Part shown: positions 16,140-23,481 of the stretch, in pieces | Layout of the letters: the number at the start of each line of letters is the position of its first letter | How positions within the stretch are numbered: position 1 is the stretch's first letter | From: Bacteroidales bacterium | GTDB lineage: Bacteria > Bacteroidota > Bacteroidia > Bacteroidales > UBA932 | DNA length: 40,670 nucleotides | Assembly: GCA_017614795.1 (NCBI GenBank) | Contig: JAGABD010000065.1 | Span: forward strand, 1-40,670 | Direction: 5' to 3' | Made by a program: the position numbers and the translations under genes | The notes under the pieces: generated by a model | Database searches by the model: none | What the model was told of the DNA's origin: nothing | What the model saw: the letters and a program-made list of their open reading frames with translations, nothing else

Positions 16140-16170
16140 TTTCAGAATTCAAGAATTCTGACTATTTTTG
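16140..16170 (+). promoter_or_regulatory. rlmD promoter with a perfect palindrome in the spacer
   Basis: TTTC (16140-16143), 19 bp, TATTTTTG (16163-16170) fit the Bacteroidota promoter with one -33 mismatch. The spacer is almost entirely a perfect palindrome: TCAGAATTC (16142-16150), AA, GAATTCTGA (16153-16161). A dimeric repressor bound there would block the promoter. The ATG follows the -7 box by 7 nt. Confidence 0.65.
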
Positions 16171-16177
16171 CAACCCA

Positions 16178-17584
16178 ATGCGAAAGAAACCTGACATCGT
16201 ACTTGAAAACCTGACCGTAGAGGCTGTGGCCGCCGAAGGCAAAGCCATCGCGCATTCTCCGGACGGAGCCGTCGTGTTCATCGAATTCGCCGTTCCCGGC
16301 GATGTCGTCGACGTACGCATTACAAAAAAGAAGAAAAACTATATGGAAGGCCGCATAGAGGCCCTAAAATCGCCCTCTGAGCACCGTCTGGAGCCGTTTT
16401 GCAGGCATTTTGGGGTGTGCGGAGGCTGTAAATGGCAGCCACTTCCCTACTCTATGCAGCTTGAGGCCAAGCAACAGCAGGTATACGACCAGCTCGTACG
16501 CATCGGTCACTTGCAAGTGCCTGAAATTCAGCCGATTATCCCTTCCGATAAGACGGTTTTCTACCGCAACAAGCTGGAATTCACCGCTTCCGACCGCCGC
16601 TGGATTCTCTCGGGAGAAGAGCCGGAAGGCCTCTCCGATGCTCAGAGATGCGGTTTGGGCTTCCATGTGGGACGCTTCTTCGACAAGGTCCTCGACATCG
16701 AAGAATGCTGGCTCCAGCCATCTCCTTCCAACGAGATCCGCCTTTTCGTGAAGAAGTACGCGCTCGAGCACGGTCTCCCCTTCTATAACATCCGCGACAA
16801 CAGAGGCCTCTTCAGAAGCGTTTTCGTGCGCACGAGCGAGAATTCGGGGACAATGGTCATCATGACCTTTGCAGACGATTCCAGGGCAAATTACGGCCTT
16901 TTGGACGCACTTTCCGCCGCCTTCCCGCAAATCACCTCGCTCTACTACATAATAAACCGCAAACTGAACGACTCGATTTCCGACCAGGAACCCGTTTTAT
17001 ATAAAGGAAACGAAGCCATTTACGAGGAGATGGAGGGCCTTCGTTTCAAGATCGGCCCCAAGTCATTCTACCAGACCAACACCCTCCAGGCGTACAAACT
17101 CTATAAGGTCGCGCGCGATTTCGCTGCCCTGACCGGCTCCGAGACCGTCTACGACCTTTATACTGGCACAGGGACCATCGCACAGTTCGTTTCTCGGGGG
17201 GCGCGCAAGGTAGTGGGCATCGAATACGTTCCCGAGGCGATAGAGGACGCAAAACTCAACGCCAAGGGCAACGGCATAGAGAACTGCGATTTCTTCGCAG
17301 GTGATATGAAGGACGTGCTCACGCCCTCGTTCATAGCGGAGCACGGAGCCCCCGACGTAATCATACTCGACCCTCCCCGCGCAGGAATCCATCCTGACGT
17401 GGCCAAGGTCATCCTGGACGCCGCGCCGGGCCGTATGGTGTATGTCAGCTGCAATCCCGCCACACAGGCAAGGGATTTGGCGATATTCGCGGAGAAATAC
17501 CGCATTACGGCCGTCCAGCCCGTGGATATGTTCCCGCACACGCAGCACGTGGAAAATGTTTGCAAATTGGAATTGATTCAGTAA
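16178..17584 (+). CDS. rlmD: 23S rRNA (uracil-5-)-methyltransferase, RlmD/RumA-like
   Basis: This enzyme methylates a uridine in rRNA (or tRNA) at C5 using S-adenosylmethionine. The 468 residues show an N-terminal TRAM-like domain (about 1-60) and iron-sulfur cysteines in CRHFGVCGGCKW. A Rossmann methylase domain follows with DLYTGTGTIAQF and LDPPRAG, and the catalytic-Cys motif VSCNPATQARDL near the C-terminus. The open frame extends upstream to 15944, but that part crosses the terminator and promoter, so ATG 16178 is the start. Bacteroidota often carry more than one RumA-type enzyme, so the exact target uridine is uncertain. Confidence 0.9.
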   Translation: MRKKPDIVLENLTVEAVAAEGKAIAHSPDGAVVFIEFAVPGDVVDVRITKKKKNYMEGRIEALKSPSEHRLEPFCRHFGVCGGCKWQPLPYSMQLEAKQQQVYDQLVRIGHLQVPEIQPIIPSDKTVFYRNKLEFTASDRRWILSGEEPEGLSDAQRCGLGFHVGRFFDKVLDIEECWLQPSPSNEIRLFVKKYALEHGLPFYNIRDNRGLFRSVFVRTSENSGTMVIMTFADDSRANYGLLDALSAAFPQITSLYYIINRKLNDSISDQEPVLYKGNEAIYEEMEGLRFKIGPKSFYQTNTLQAYKLYKVARDFAALTGSETVYDLYTGTGTIAQFVSRGARKVVGIEYVPEAIEDAKLNAKGNGIENCDFFAGDMKDVLTPSFIAEHGAPDVIILDPPRAGIHPDVAKVILDAAPGRMVYVSCNPATQARDLAIFAEKYRITAVQPVDMFPHTQHVENVCKLELIQ

Positions 17585-17589
17585 ATTTA
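17559..17589 (+). promoter_or_regulatory. Candidate promoter of the antiporter gene, overlapping the rlmD 3' end
   Basis: TTTG (17559-17562), 19 bp, TAAATTTA (17582-17589): one mismatch in the -7 box. The -33 element is inside the rlmD coding sequence and the -7 box begins with its stop codon. The ATG at 17599 follows by 9 nt. Confidence 0.45.
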
Positions 17590-17598
17590 CATCTTGAA

Positions 17599-18543
17599 AT
17601 GACGATGGGAACGCTTATAGCGCTGATAATTCTGGGACTGCTCCTCGTGGTGTTCGGGGCCGACGGCCTCATCGAAGGCGCCAGCGTCATAGCGCGTAAG
17701 CTCGGCGTCAGCGAATTCGTCATCGGCGTCATCCTCGTGGGCTTCGGCACTTCCCTGCCGGAACTCGTGGTGAGCGTGACGGGAGCGATAGAGAAGAATT
17801 CAGCCATCGCAATAGGCAACGTGGTCGGTTCCAACATCTTCAACGTGCTGGTCATCCTGGCCGTGACGGCCCTTTTCAACCCCATCGACATCACCCGCAT
17901 AAACCGACACAGGGACATTCCCCTCACCTTCTCGATGTCGGCGCTGGTGCTGCTTCTGGGCTGGGCGCTCGGAGACGGCCTCTCCCGCATCGACGGAGCC
18001 ATCCTCCTGCTGGTGTTCGCAGGCTATATCTTCTTGAATTTCAAATGGAACGACGCGCGTTTGGAAGCCGAGGCGCCGCATAAGCGCATCTCCCTTGCCG
18101 TCGCCATTCTCCTTGTGCTGGCAGGCCTCGGGGCGCTGATTTACGGAGGACGCCTGTTCGTGGACAAGTCGGTGGAACTGGCGAAATTGCTTCGCGTCAG
18201 CGACAAGTTCATCGCCATCACGGTACTTGCGGTGGGCACTTCCCTGCCGGAGTTCGTGACCGCCGTCATCGCAGCCGCAAAGAAGCATTCCCAGATGGCC
18301 CTGGGCAACATCCTCGGGTCCATCACCTTCAATATGATGCTGATTCTCGGCACTTCCGCCGTGATCTCCCCTATGAGCTTCGCCGATATGCACTGGGTCG
18401 ACCTCAGCACCCTGAGCCTGTCGATAATTATGCTCTGGACCTGCATCTACACGGGCAAACGCAACCAGCTGGACCGTTTCGACGCCGCCATTATGATTGC
18501 GACCGCCTGCGCATATTTCGTCTGGCTATTTACAAAACTGTAA
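17599..18543 (+). CDS. Calcium/sodium antiporter, CaCA family
   Basis: This inner-membrane exchanger of 314 residues probably expels Ca2+ in exchange for Na+ (or H+). Two homologous halves carry the alpha-repeat signatures: GFGTSLPELVVSVTGA with GNVVGSNIFNVLVIL in the first, and AVGTSLPEFVTAVIAA with GNILGSITFNMMLILG in the second. The Glu in each SLPE binds the cation. About ten hydrophobic segments are visible. The frame is open back to 17560 inside rlmD, but ATG 17599 gives the normal hydrophobic N-terminus (MTMGTLIALIILG). The cysteate-synthase-like gene follows after 4 bp. Confidence 0.92.
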   Translation: MTMGTLIALIILGLLLVVFGADGLIEGASVIARKLGVSEFVIGVILVGFGTSLPELVVSVTGAIEKNSAIAIGNVVGSNIFNVLVILAVTALFNPIDITRINRHRDIPLTFSMSALVLLLGWALGDGLSRIDGAILLLVFAGYIFLNFKWNDARLEAEAPHKRISLAVAILLVLAGLGALIYGGRLFVDKSVELAKLLRVSDKFIAITVLAVGTSLPEFVTAVIAAAKKHSQMALGNILGSITFNMMLILGTSAVISPMSFADMHWVDLSTLSLSIIMLWTCIYTGKRNQLDRFDAAIMIATACAYFVWLFTKL

Positions 18544-18547
18544 CCAT

Positions 18548-19828
18548 ATGAGTTTCAAAGCTACAAAGTACAAGCTGATGAACGTCGCCGACGGACACGT
18601 TCTCGAGGACGCCGGCTGGACTCTCGCGGATCCCGCATCGCCGGGACCTTCGCTTGTAAGGGCAATTTACGAAGAGAAGAAGTTCTCCCCCGATCCCGAG
18701 CTTGACGGGCTTTACCGCTATGCCTGCTGGCTTCCGATAAAGCGGACGCTCAAGAATTCCTGCGCCCCCGTAAGCTATCGCAGCAAGGGCCTTGCAAAGC
18801 ATCTTGGGCTGGAAAATCTTTATATCACCTTCTCCGGCTGGAATCCGAAGATAGGAGCCACCTTCCGCACCTGCTCCTTCAAGGAGACGGAAGCGTATTC
18901 TGTGTGCGCCAGGCTTGATGCCAAAGACAGGGTTCTCGTGGTGCAGTCCGCCGGAAACACCGCCAGGGCCTTCGCCCAGGTGTGCTCGGACAACAATATC
19001 CCAATAGTCATCTGCATTCCTTTCGACTGCCGCTATGAAATGTGGTTCAAGGAGGCGCTGAATCCCTGTGTAAAGGTGATTGCGGCTCCCGCGGGATGCG
19101 ACTATTTCGATGCGATCAGCCTCGGCGAGAAACTCTGCAAGGACAGCCGCTATCTGGCAGAAGGAGGCGCGAAGAACGTCGCCAGGCGCGATGGTATGGG
19201 CACTACCCTGCTCTCGGCCGTGGAGGCCATAGGACGCATTCCGGACGCATATTTCCAGGCCGTAGGTTCAGGCACGGGCGCCATAGCCGCGTGGGAGAAC
19301 AACCAGCGTCTTCTCGAAGACGGCCGTTTCGGCAAGACCAAGATGAAGATATTCGTGGCGCAGAACGCCCCCTTCACCCTTATGTACGATACCTGGAAGG
19401 CCGGCCAGAGGGCTCTCGTTGACCTCGACCCCGAAGAGGGACGCCGCCAGGTGGAGGAAATCCTCGCCAAGGTGCTTTCCAACCGCAAACCTCCCTTCAG
19501 CCTCGCAGGCGGTCTTTACGACGCAATGAAGGACAGCGACGGCGACGCGTTCCTCGCCGACAACGCCCAGATACGTTTCTGGATGGCCAAATTCCAGGAG
19601 ATCGAGGGCTATGACATCCTCCCCGCCCCCGCCTGCGCCGTTCAGGCCCTCGCGACGGCCGTCGAAGAAGGAAAGGTGAAGAAGGACGACGTGATAATGC
19701 TCAACATCACCGGAGGCGGTATAGAGGCCGCAAAGGAAAGAGGTTTCGTGCTCAAGGAACCCGACCTGGTGCTGAGCCCCGAACTCCCCGCGGAGGAGAT
19801 AATCGAAAAAGTAAACGCTCTCTTTTAG
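18548..19828 (+). CDS. PLP-dependent cysteate synthase-like enzyme (threonine synthase fold)
   Basis: This 426-residue fold-type II PLP enzyme has the Schiff-base Lys at about 112 in TCSFKETEA, the cofactor loop SAGNTARAFA (134-143), and a Gly-rich phosphate loop at AVGSGTGAIAAWEN. It differs from ordinary threonine synthase. The RYACWLP entry, APVSYRSKGLAKHLGLENLY and FSGWNPKIGA resemble the cysteate synthase branch that makes L-cysteate from O-phosphoserine and sulfite. In archaea that branch feeds coenzyme M; in Bacteroidota cysteate is the head-group precursor of capnine-type sulfonolipids. If so, this gene would start sulfonolipid synthesis. The branch assignment rests on remembered motifs; the alternative is a divergent threonine synthase. 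The start ATG 18548 follows the antiporter by 4 bp, and its stop overlaps the convergent gene. Confidence 0.7.
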   Translation: MSFKATKYKLMNVADGHVLEDAGWTLADPASPGPSLVRAIYEEKKFSPDPELDGLYRYACWLPIKRTLKNSCAPVSYRSKGLAKHLGLENLYITFSGWNPKIGATFRTCSFKETEAYSVCARLDAKDRVLVVQSAGNTARAFAQVCSDNNIPIVICIPFDCRYEMWFKEALNPCVKVIAAPAGCDYFDAISLGEKLCKDSRYLAEGGAKNVARRDGMGTTLLSAVEAIGRIPDAYFQAVGSGTGAIAAWENNQRLLEDGRFGKTKMKIFVAQNAPFTLMYDTWKAGQRALVDLDPEEGRRQVEEILAKVLSNRKPPFSLAGGLYDAMKDSDGDAFLADNAQIRFWMAKFQEIEGYDILPAPACAVQALATAVEEGKVKKDDVIMLNITGGGIEAAKERGFVLKEPDLVLSPELPAEEIIEKVNALF

Positions 19829-20427
19829 AAACTGAGGGAGATTCCCACTGTCAGGGCGTGATACCAGACGTTGTTGCGTAGGGTGTTGCGCCCTGAAACG
19901 TATCTGCCCTCTTCGCTGTCGAAGATCCTGGGCCTGTCGAGGACCGAGCGGAAGGAAGCGGTTATGTCGAGGCAGTCTCCCCCGCCCAGGCATATCCTGT
20001 AGCCTGCGCCTTCCCTCGCAATCCAGGAGTGGTTGGTGCCGGTCATATGGCCAAGGACAGCCCCTGCGCCCGCGAAAACGAACCATCCGTCGTTGTAGTT
20101 TCCGGCGAAATGCCTGTCCCACTGGAGCATTATCGGAAGGACTTTGCGGCCTTTGGCGATGCCCGCCCAGCCGATTCTCAGGCTGAGCGCGTTCTTCTTG
20201 CCGATATCCTGCGAGATGAAGCCCTCGAACCAGGCGTTGAACGCGTCGAACACCTCGGCGCCGTCCTCGTCGATGCGGTAGCCGAAGGTCTCTTCCAGAT
20301 AGTTGAAATGGTAATCGCGCACCACGTTCATGGATGCGCCCCATCCGGCGCCCGCGTGGAATCCTCCCGCCCTGAGCGGAAGTCCGCACAGGAGGCAGAG
20401 TGACAGCAGTATGAGCGCTTTCTTCAT
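19825..20427 (-). CDS. Small predicted outer-membrane barrel protein
   Basis: I do not recognise the family. The 200 residues start with a signal peptide (MKKALILLSLCLLCGLPLRAGG). Alternating strands rich in Gly, Trp and Tyr follow (WFVFAGAGAVLGHMTG, YRICLGGGDCLDITASF), ending in GISLSF with a terminal Phe. This suits an eight-stranded outer-membrane barrel. It begins 1 bp after the stop of the preceding minus-strand gene, so the two are translationally linked. The C-terminal stop overlaps the stop of the cysteate-synthase-like gene on the other strand. Confidence 0.65.
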   Translation of the reverse strand: MKKALILLSLCLLCGLPLRAGGFHAGAGWGASMNVVRDYHFNYLEETFGYRIDEDGAEVFDAFNAWFEGFISQDIGKKNALSLRIGWAGIAKGRKVLPIMLQWDRHFAGNYNDGWFVFAGAGAVLGHMTGTNHSWIAREGAGYRICLGGGDCLDITASFRSVLDRPRIFDSEEGRYVSGRNTLRNNVWYHALTVGISLSF

Positions 20428-20428
20428 A

Positions 20429-20974
20429 TCAGAACCTGTAGAGGATTTTAAGTTGCGGCATCCAGGCCCTTTGCAGGCCCGCCTTGTACAGCGTCGACAC
20501 GAGGTTGCCCCGGGTAGCGCTGCGGGTTATGCACAGGCCGAGTTCCGCCTGCCACGAGAATTCCACCACGTAACCGCTGTCGTAGGACATTCTGAAGCCT
20601 GTTTTCGCAAGCACCGCAGGGCAAAGCCCCGGCACCCTGGCGCCGATGTCGCGGATGTAGCCCGCTGAAAAGCCTCCTCCCCCTATCCAGTCGAAAGTCT
20701 TCTCCCGGAGGTCGAAGAGGTGGTATATTTCGCAGTGGGAGATGTCAATCTTGATGCCCGGTTCGCTCGCCTCTCCGGCCAGCACGGGCCAGATGTCGGC
20801 GTAGATGAAATAGGCGTTGTAGACGTTTTCGGAGCAGAGCCTTTCATAGCCGAGGCCGACGCCCTTGGGCGATTGCAGGAGGCCTGCGGTATTGCCCTCC
20901 CCTGCTGCAAAGCAGCAAAGGAAATGCATCCACAGGAATGCAAAGGTCAAGGCTAAGGTTCTGTACACGGTCAC
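20429..20974 (-). CDS. Small secreted, probably barrel-forming protein
   Basis: The family is not recognised. The 181-residue protein starts at GTG 20974 and has a hydrophobic signal sequence (TLALTFAFLWMHFLCCFAAGEG). The rest is strand-like with aromatic residues and six cysteines in the mature part, and ends in LKILYRF, again a terminal Phe. It is transcribed first in a two-gene unit with the protein at 19825-20427. An alternative GTG two codons downstream would work equally well. The palindromes just upstream (20975-21021) may control it. Confidence 0.6.
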   Translation of the reverse strand: MTVYRTLALTFAFLWMHFLCCFAAGEGNTAGLLQSPKGVGLGYERLCSENVYNAYFIYADIWPVLAGEASEPGIKIDISHCEIYHLFDLREKTFDWIGGGGFSAGYIRDIGARVPGLCPAVLAKTGFRMSYDSGYVVEFSWQAELGLCITRSATRGNLVSTLYKAGLQRAWMPQLKILYRF

Positions 20975-21021
20975 GAAGTTCGTAAACTTCTTTTGAAATT
21001 CCTAATTTAATCGTAAATTAG
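20975..21021. promoter_or_regulatory. Two short palindromes in a divergent promoter region
   Basis: Palindrome 1 is GAAGTT-CGTA-AACTTC (20975-20990). Palindrome 2 is CTAATTTA-ATCG-TAAATTAG (21002-21021). Because palindrome 2 is symmetric, TAAATTAG, a -7-like box with two mismatches, reads on both strands. TTTG at 20992-20995 lies 18 bp before the plus copy. This is a candidate shared control site for the GNAT operon and the divergent pair. Confidence 0.4.
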
Positions 21022-21050
21022 CAAGTTGAAACAATCCTAAACCTAAAAGC

Positions 21051-22181
21051 ATGTCCATTGTTGTAAAGACTGTCCAAAGCAGGAAGGAACTGCGCTCTTT
21101 CGTGCTCTTCGCCGAGAAGCTGTACAGGGGCAACCCCTGGTACGTTCCTGCCATCGCGTTCGATGAAATGGACACTCTGGACCCCAAGAAGAACCCCGCA
21201 TCCGCATTCTGCGACTTCGAGCTTTACCTTGCCTACAAGGACGGCAAGCTCGCAGGACGCGTGGCGGCAATCATAAACTACAAGGCGAACGAGACCTGGA
21301 AGCACAACGAAGTGCGTTTCGGCTGGATAGACTTCATCGATGACGCCGAGGTCTGCGCCGCGCTCATCGCGAAGGTCGAGGAGTACGGAAGGGCCCACGG
21401 GATGACGCATATCGCCGGCCCTCTGGGCTTTACCGATTTCGACCCCGAAGGGCTTCTGATAGAGGGGTTCGAGGAGCTTGGCACGATGCCTATACGCTAC
21501 AGTTACCCCTATTACCGCACCCATATCGAGGCCCTCGGCTTCAAGAAGGACGCCGACTGGTTCGAGTTCCGCTTCACCATCCCCGACAAGATTCCGGAAA
21601 AGATCACCCGCGTGGCCGATATCCTGCGCCGGCGCGGCGGATTCCGCGTGAGGCAGCTCGACCGCAGGATGATAAAGCGAGAGGACTATGCCCACAAGCT
21701 GTTCCAGCTTATGGGAGAGACCTACAAGGACCTCTACGAGTATACGGTGCTGCCCACCGAACTGGCGGACAAGTACATCGGCTTCTATCTGACCTTCCTG
21801 GACCTCCGCTACATATCGGCGGTGGAGAACGAGGCGGGCGAGCTGGTGGCTTTCGGCATCACGATGCCGTCCATCTCCCGGGCGCTCCAGAAGTCCCGCG
21901 GACGCCTCTTCCCCTTCGGCTGGTGGCCGCTTCTGCACGACCTTCTCATCAAGCATACCGACGGCGCGGAGCTGATGCTCATCGGCGTTCGTCCCGACTA
22001 CCGCAATTCCGGCATCAACGCCCTCCTGATGGAGGATATCCTCAAGAAATTCGTGAAGATGGGAGTCACCTGGGCCGATTCCAACGCCCAGCTCGAGAAC
22101 AATCTGCCCATCCAGAACCAGTTCGAGGTATTCAAGCCGCGAAAGAACAAGGTTCGCAGGTCGTATAAAAAAGAGTTGTAA
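21051..22181 (+). CDS. GNAT-fold acyltransferase-like protein of a Bacteroidota family
   Basis: The 376 residues look like a two-part GNAT-fold protein. The N-terminal part has SFVLFAEKLYRGNPWYVP, LAYKDGKLAGRVAAI, FGWIDFIDDAEV and a conserved GPLGFTDFDPEGLLIEGFEELGTMP followed by YPYYRTHIEALGF. The C-terminal part has a second core strand (LMLIGVRPDYRNSGINALLMEDILKKF) that resembles the acyl-CoA-binding motif A of acetyltransferases. There is no signal peptide. I know this family as widespread and uncharacterised in Bacteroidota; the acyl donor and acceptor are unknown. It is the first gene of the run ahead of rarA (3 bp gap). A lipid N-acyltransferase role is conceivable but not shown. Confidence 0.75.
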   Translation: MSIVVKTVQSRKELRSFVLFAEKLYRGNPWYVPAIAFDEMDTLDPKKNPASAFCDFELYLAYKDGKLAGRVAAIINYKANETWKHNEVRFGWIDFIDDAEVCAALIAKVEEYGRAHGMTHIAGPLGFTDFDPEGLLIEGFEELGTMPIRYSYPYYRTHIEALGFKKDADWFEFRFTIPDKIPEKITRVADILRRRGGFRVRQLDRRMIKREDYAHKLFQLMGETYKDLYEYTVLPTELADKYIGFYLTFLDLRYISAVENEAGELVAFGITMPSISRALQKSRGRLFPFGWWPLLHDLLIKHTDGAELMLIGVRPDYRNSGINALLMEDILKKFVKMGVTWADSNAQLENNLPIQNQFEVFKPRKNKVRRSYKKEL

Positions 22182-22184
22182 GTC

Positions 22185-23480
22185 ATGAACGAGATGCTCC
22201 CTCCCCTTCCCGAACGGATGCGCCCGCAGAGCCTTGACGGCTATGTAGGCCAGAGGCATCTTGTGGGCAAGGGATGTATCCTGCGCAATATGATAGACAG
22301 CGGGAACCTGTCGTCTTTCATACTGTGGGGGCCTCCGGGCGTGGGCAAGACCACCCTGGCCCGCATAATCGCATCCTCCTGCGAGAGGGAGTTCTTCACG
22401 CTCAGCGCGGTCAGCGCCGGTGTCAAGGACGTACGTGACGTTATCGATGCCGCGAAGAATTCGGGCATTTTCGCCCGAAAGGGCGCTCCCGTGCTCTTCA
22501 TAGACGAGATCCATCGCTTCAACAAGGCCCAGCAGGACGCTCTTCTGGGGGCCGTGGAGGCGGGAATCGTGATACTTATCGGCGCCACCACCGAGAACCC
22601 TTCTTTCGAGGTCATCACTCCGCTTCTTTCCCGCTGCCAGGTGTATGTGCTGAAGAGTCTGGAGAAGGAAGACCTCCTCGCCCTGCTCGACAGGGCCCTC
22701 AAGGAGGATGTCATCCTGAAAGACAGGAAGATAAAGGTGGAGGAAACCGACGCCCTGTTGCGCCAGAGCGGCGGAGACGCCCGCAAGCTCCTCAATATCC
22801 TCGAGATAGTGGTGGACTCCCAGGCGGACGCCAAGACGGTCGTGATAAGCAACAAGACCGTCACGGAGTGCCTCCAGGAGAACATCGCCATATACGACAA
22901 GGACGGAGAGATGCATTACGACATCATCTCGGCCTTCATAAAGAGCATCCGCGGCAGCGACCCGAATGCGGCGATATACTACCTCGCGCGCATGCTGGAC
23001 GGCGGCGAGGACCCCGTTTTCATCGCAAGGAGGCTCTGCATCAGCGCTTCCGAGGACATAGGGCTGGCGAACCCCAACGCCCTTCTGCTGGCGAACGCCA
23101 CTTTCCAGGTGGTGCATACGATTGGAATGCCCGAGGCCCGCATCCCCCTGGCGGAATGCACGGTCTATCTGGCTTCTTCTCCCAAGAGCAACGCCTCCTA
23201 CCTCGCCGTGAACGAGGCCCTGCAGGTGGCCGCGGAGGACAAGACTAGGGCGGTGCCCCTCTACCTTCGCAATGCGCCCACGTCCCTTATGGCAAGCCTC
23301 GGCTATGCCGACGGCTACAAGTACGCCCACGACTTCCCCGGTCACTTCACCGACCTGGAATTCATGCCCGAAGGGCTCGAGGGGCGCGTGTTCTACCATC
23401 CCCAGCCGAACCGTCACGAGGATACCCTCAAGGCATATCTGGAGGCCTGCTGGCCCAAGTATTATCCCAAGAAGAAGTAA
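22185..23480 (+). CDS. rarA: Replication-associated recombination protein A (RarA/MgsA AAA+ ATPase)
   Basis: RarA acts on stalled replication forks and is related to clamp loader subunits. The 431 residues show Walker A GPPGVGKTT (49-57), Walker B VLFIDEIHRFNK (from 103), the sensor region GATTENPSFEV, the family sequence LLSRCQVYVLK, and the C-terminal tetramerisation domain with AIYYLARMLDGGEDPVFIARRL. The start ATG lies 3 bp after the GNAT gene and tamL starts 1 bp after the stop. The assignment is secure. Confidence 0.96.
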   Translation: MNEMLPPLPERMRPQSLDGYVGQRHLVGKGCILRNMIDSGNLSSFILWGPPGVGKTTLARIIASSCEREFFTLSAVSAGVKDVRDVIDAAKNSGIFARKGAPVLFIDEIHRFNKAQQDALLGAVEAGIVILIGATTENPSFEVITPLLSRCQVYVLKSLEKEDLLALLDRALKEDVILKDRKIKVEETDALLRQSGGDARKLLNILEIVVDSQADAKTVVISNKTVTECLQENIAIYDKDGEMHYDIISAFIKSIRGSDPNAAIYYLARMLDGGEDPVFIARRLCISASEDIGLANPNALLLANATFQVVHTIGMPEARIPLAECTVYLASSPKSNASYLAVNEALQVAAEDKTRAVPLYLRNAPTSLMASLGYADGYKYAHDFPGHFTDLEFMPEGLEGRVFYHPQPNRHEDTLKAYLEACWPKYYPKKK

Positions 23481-23481
23481 G

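Noticed and set aside
15944..16177. N-terminal extension of rlmD into the lipoprotein gene
   Set aside because: It crosses an intrinsic terminator and the rlmD promoter and does not match the family; ATG 16178 is better.
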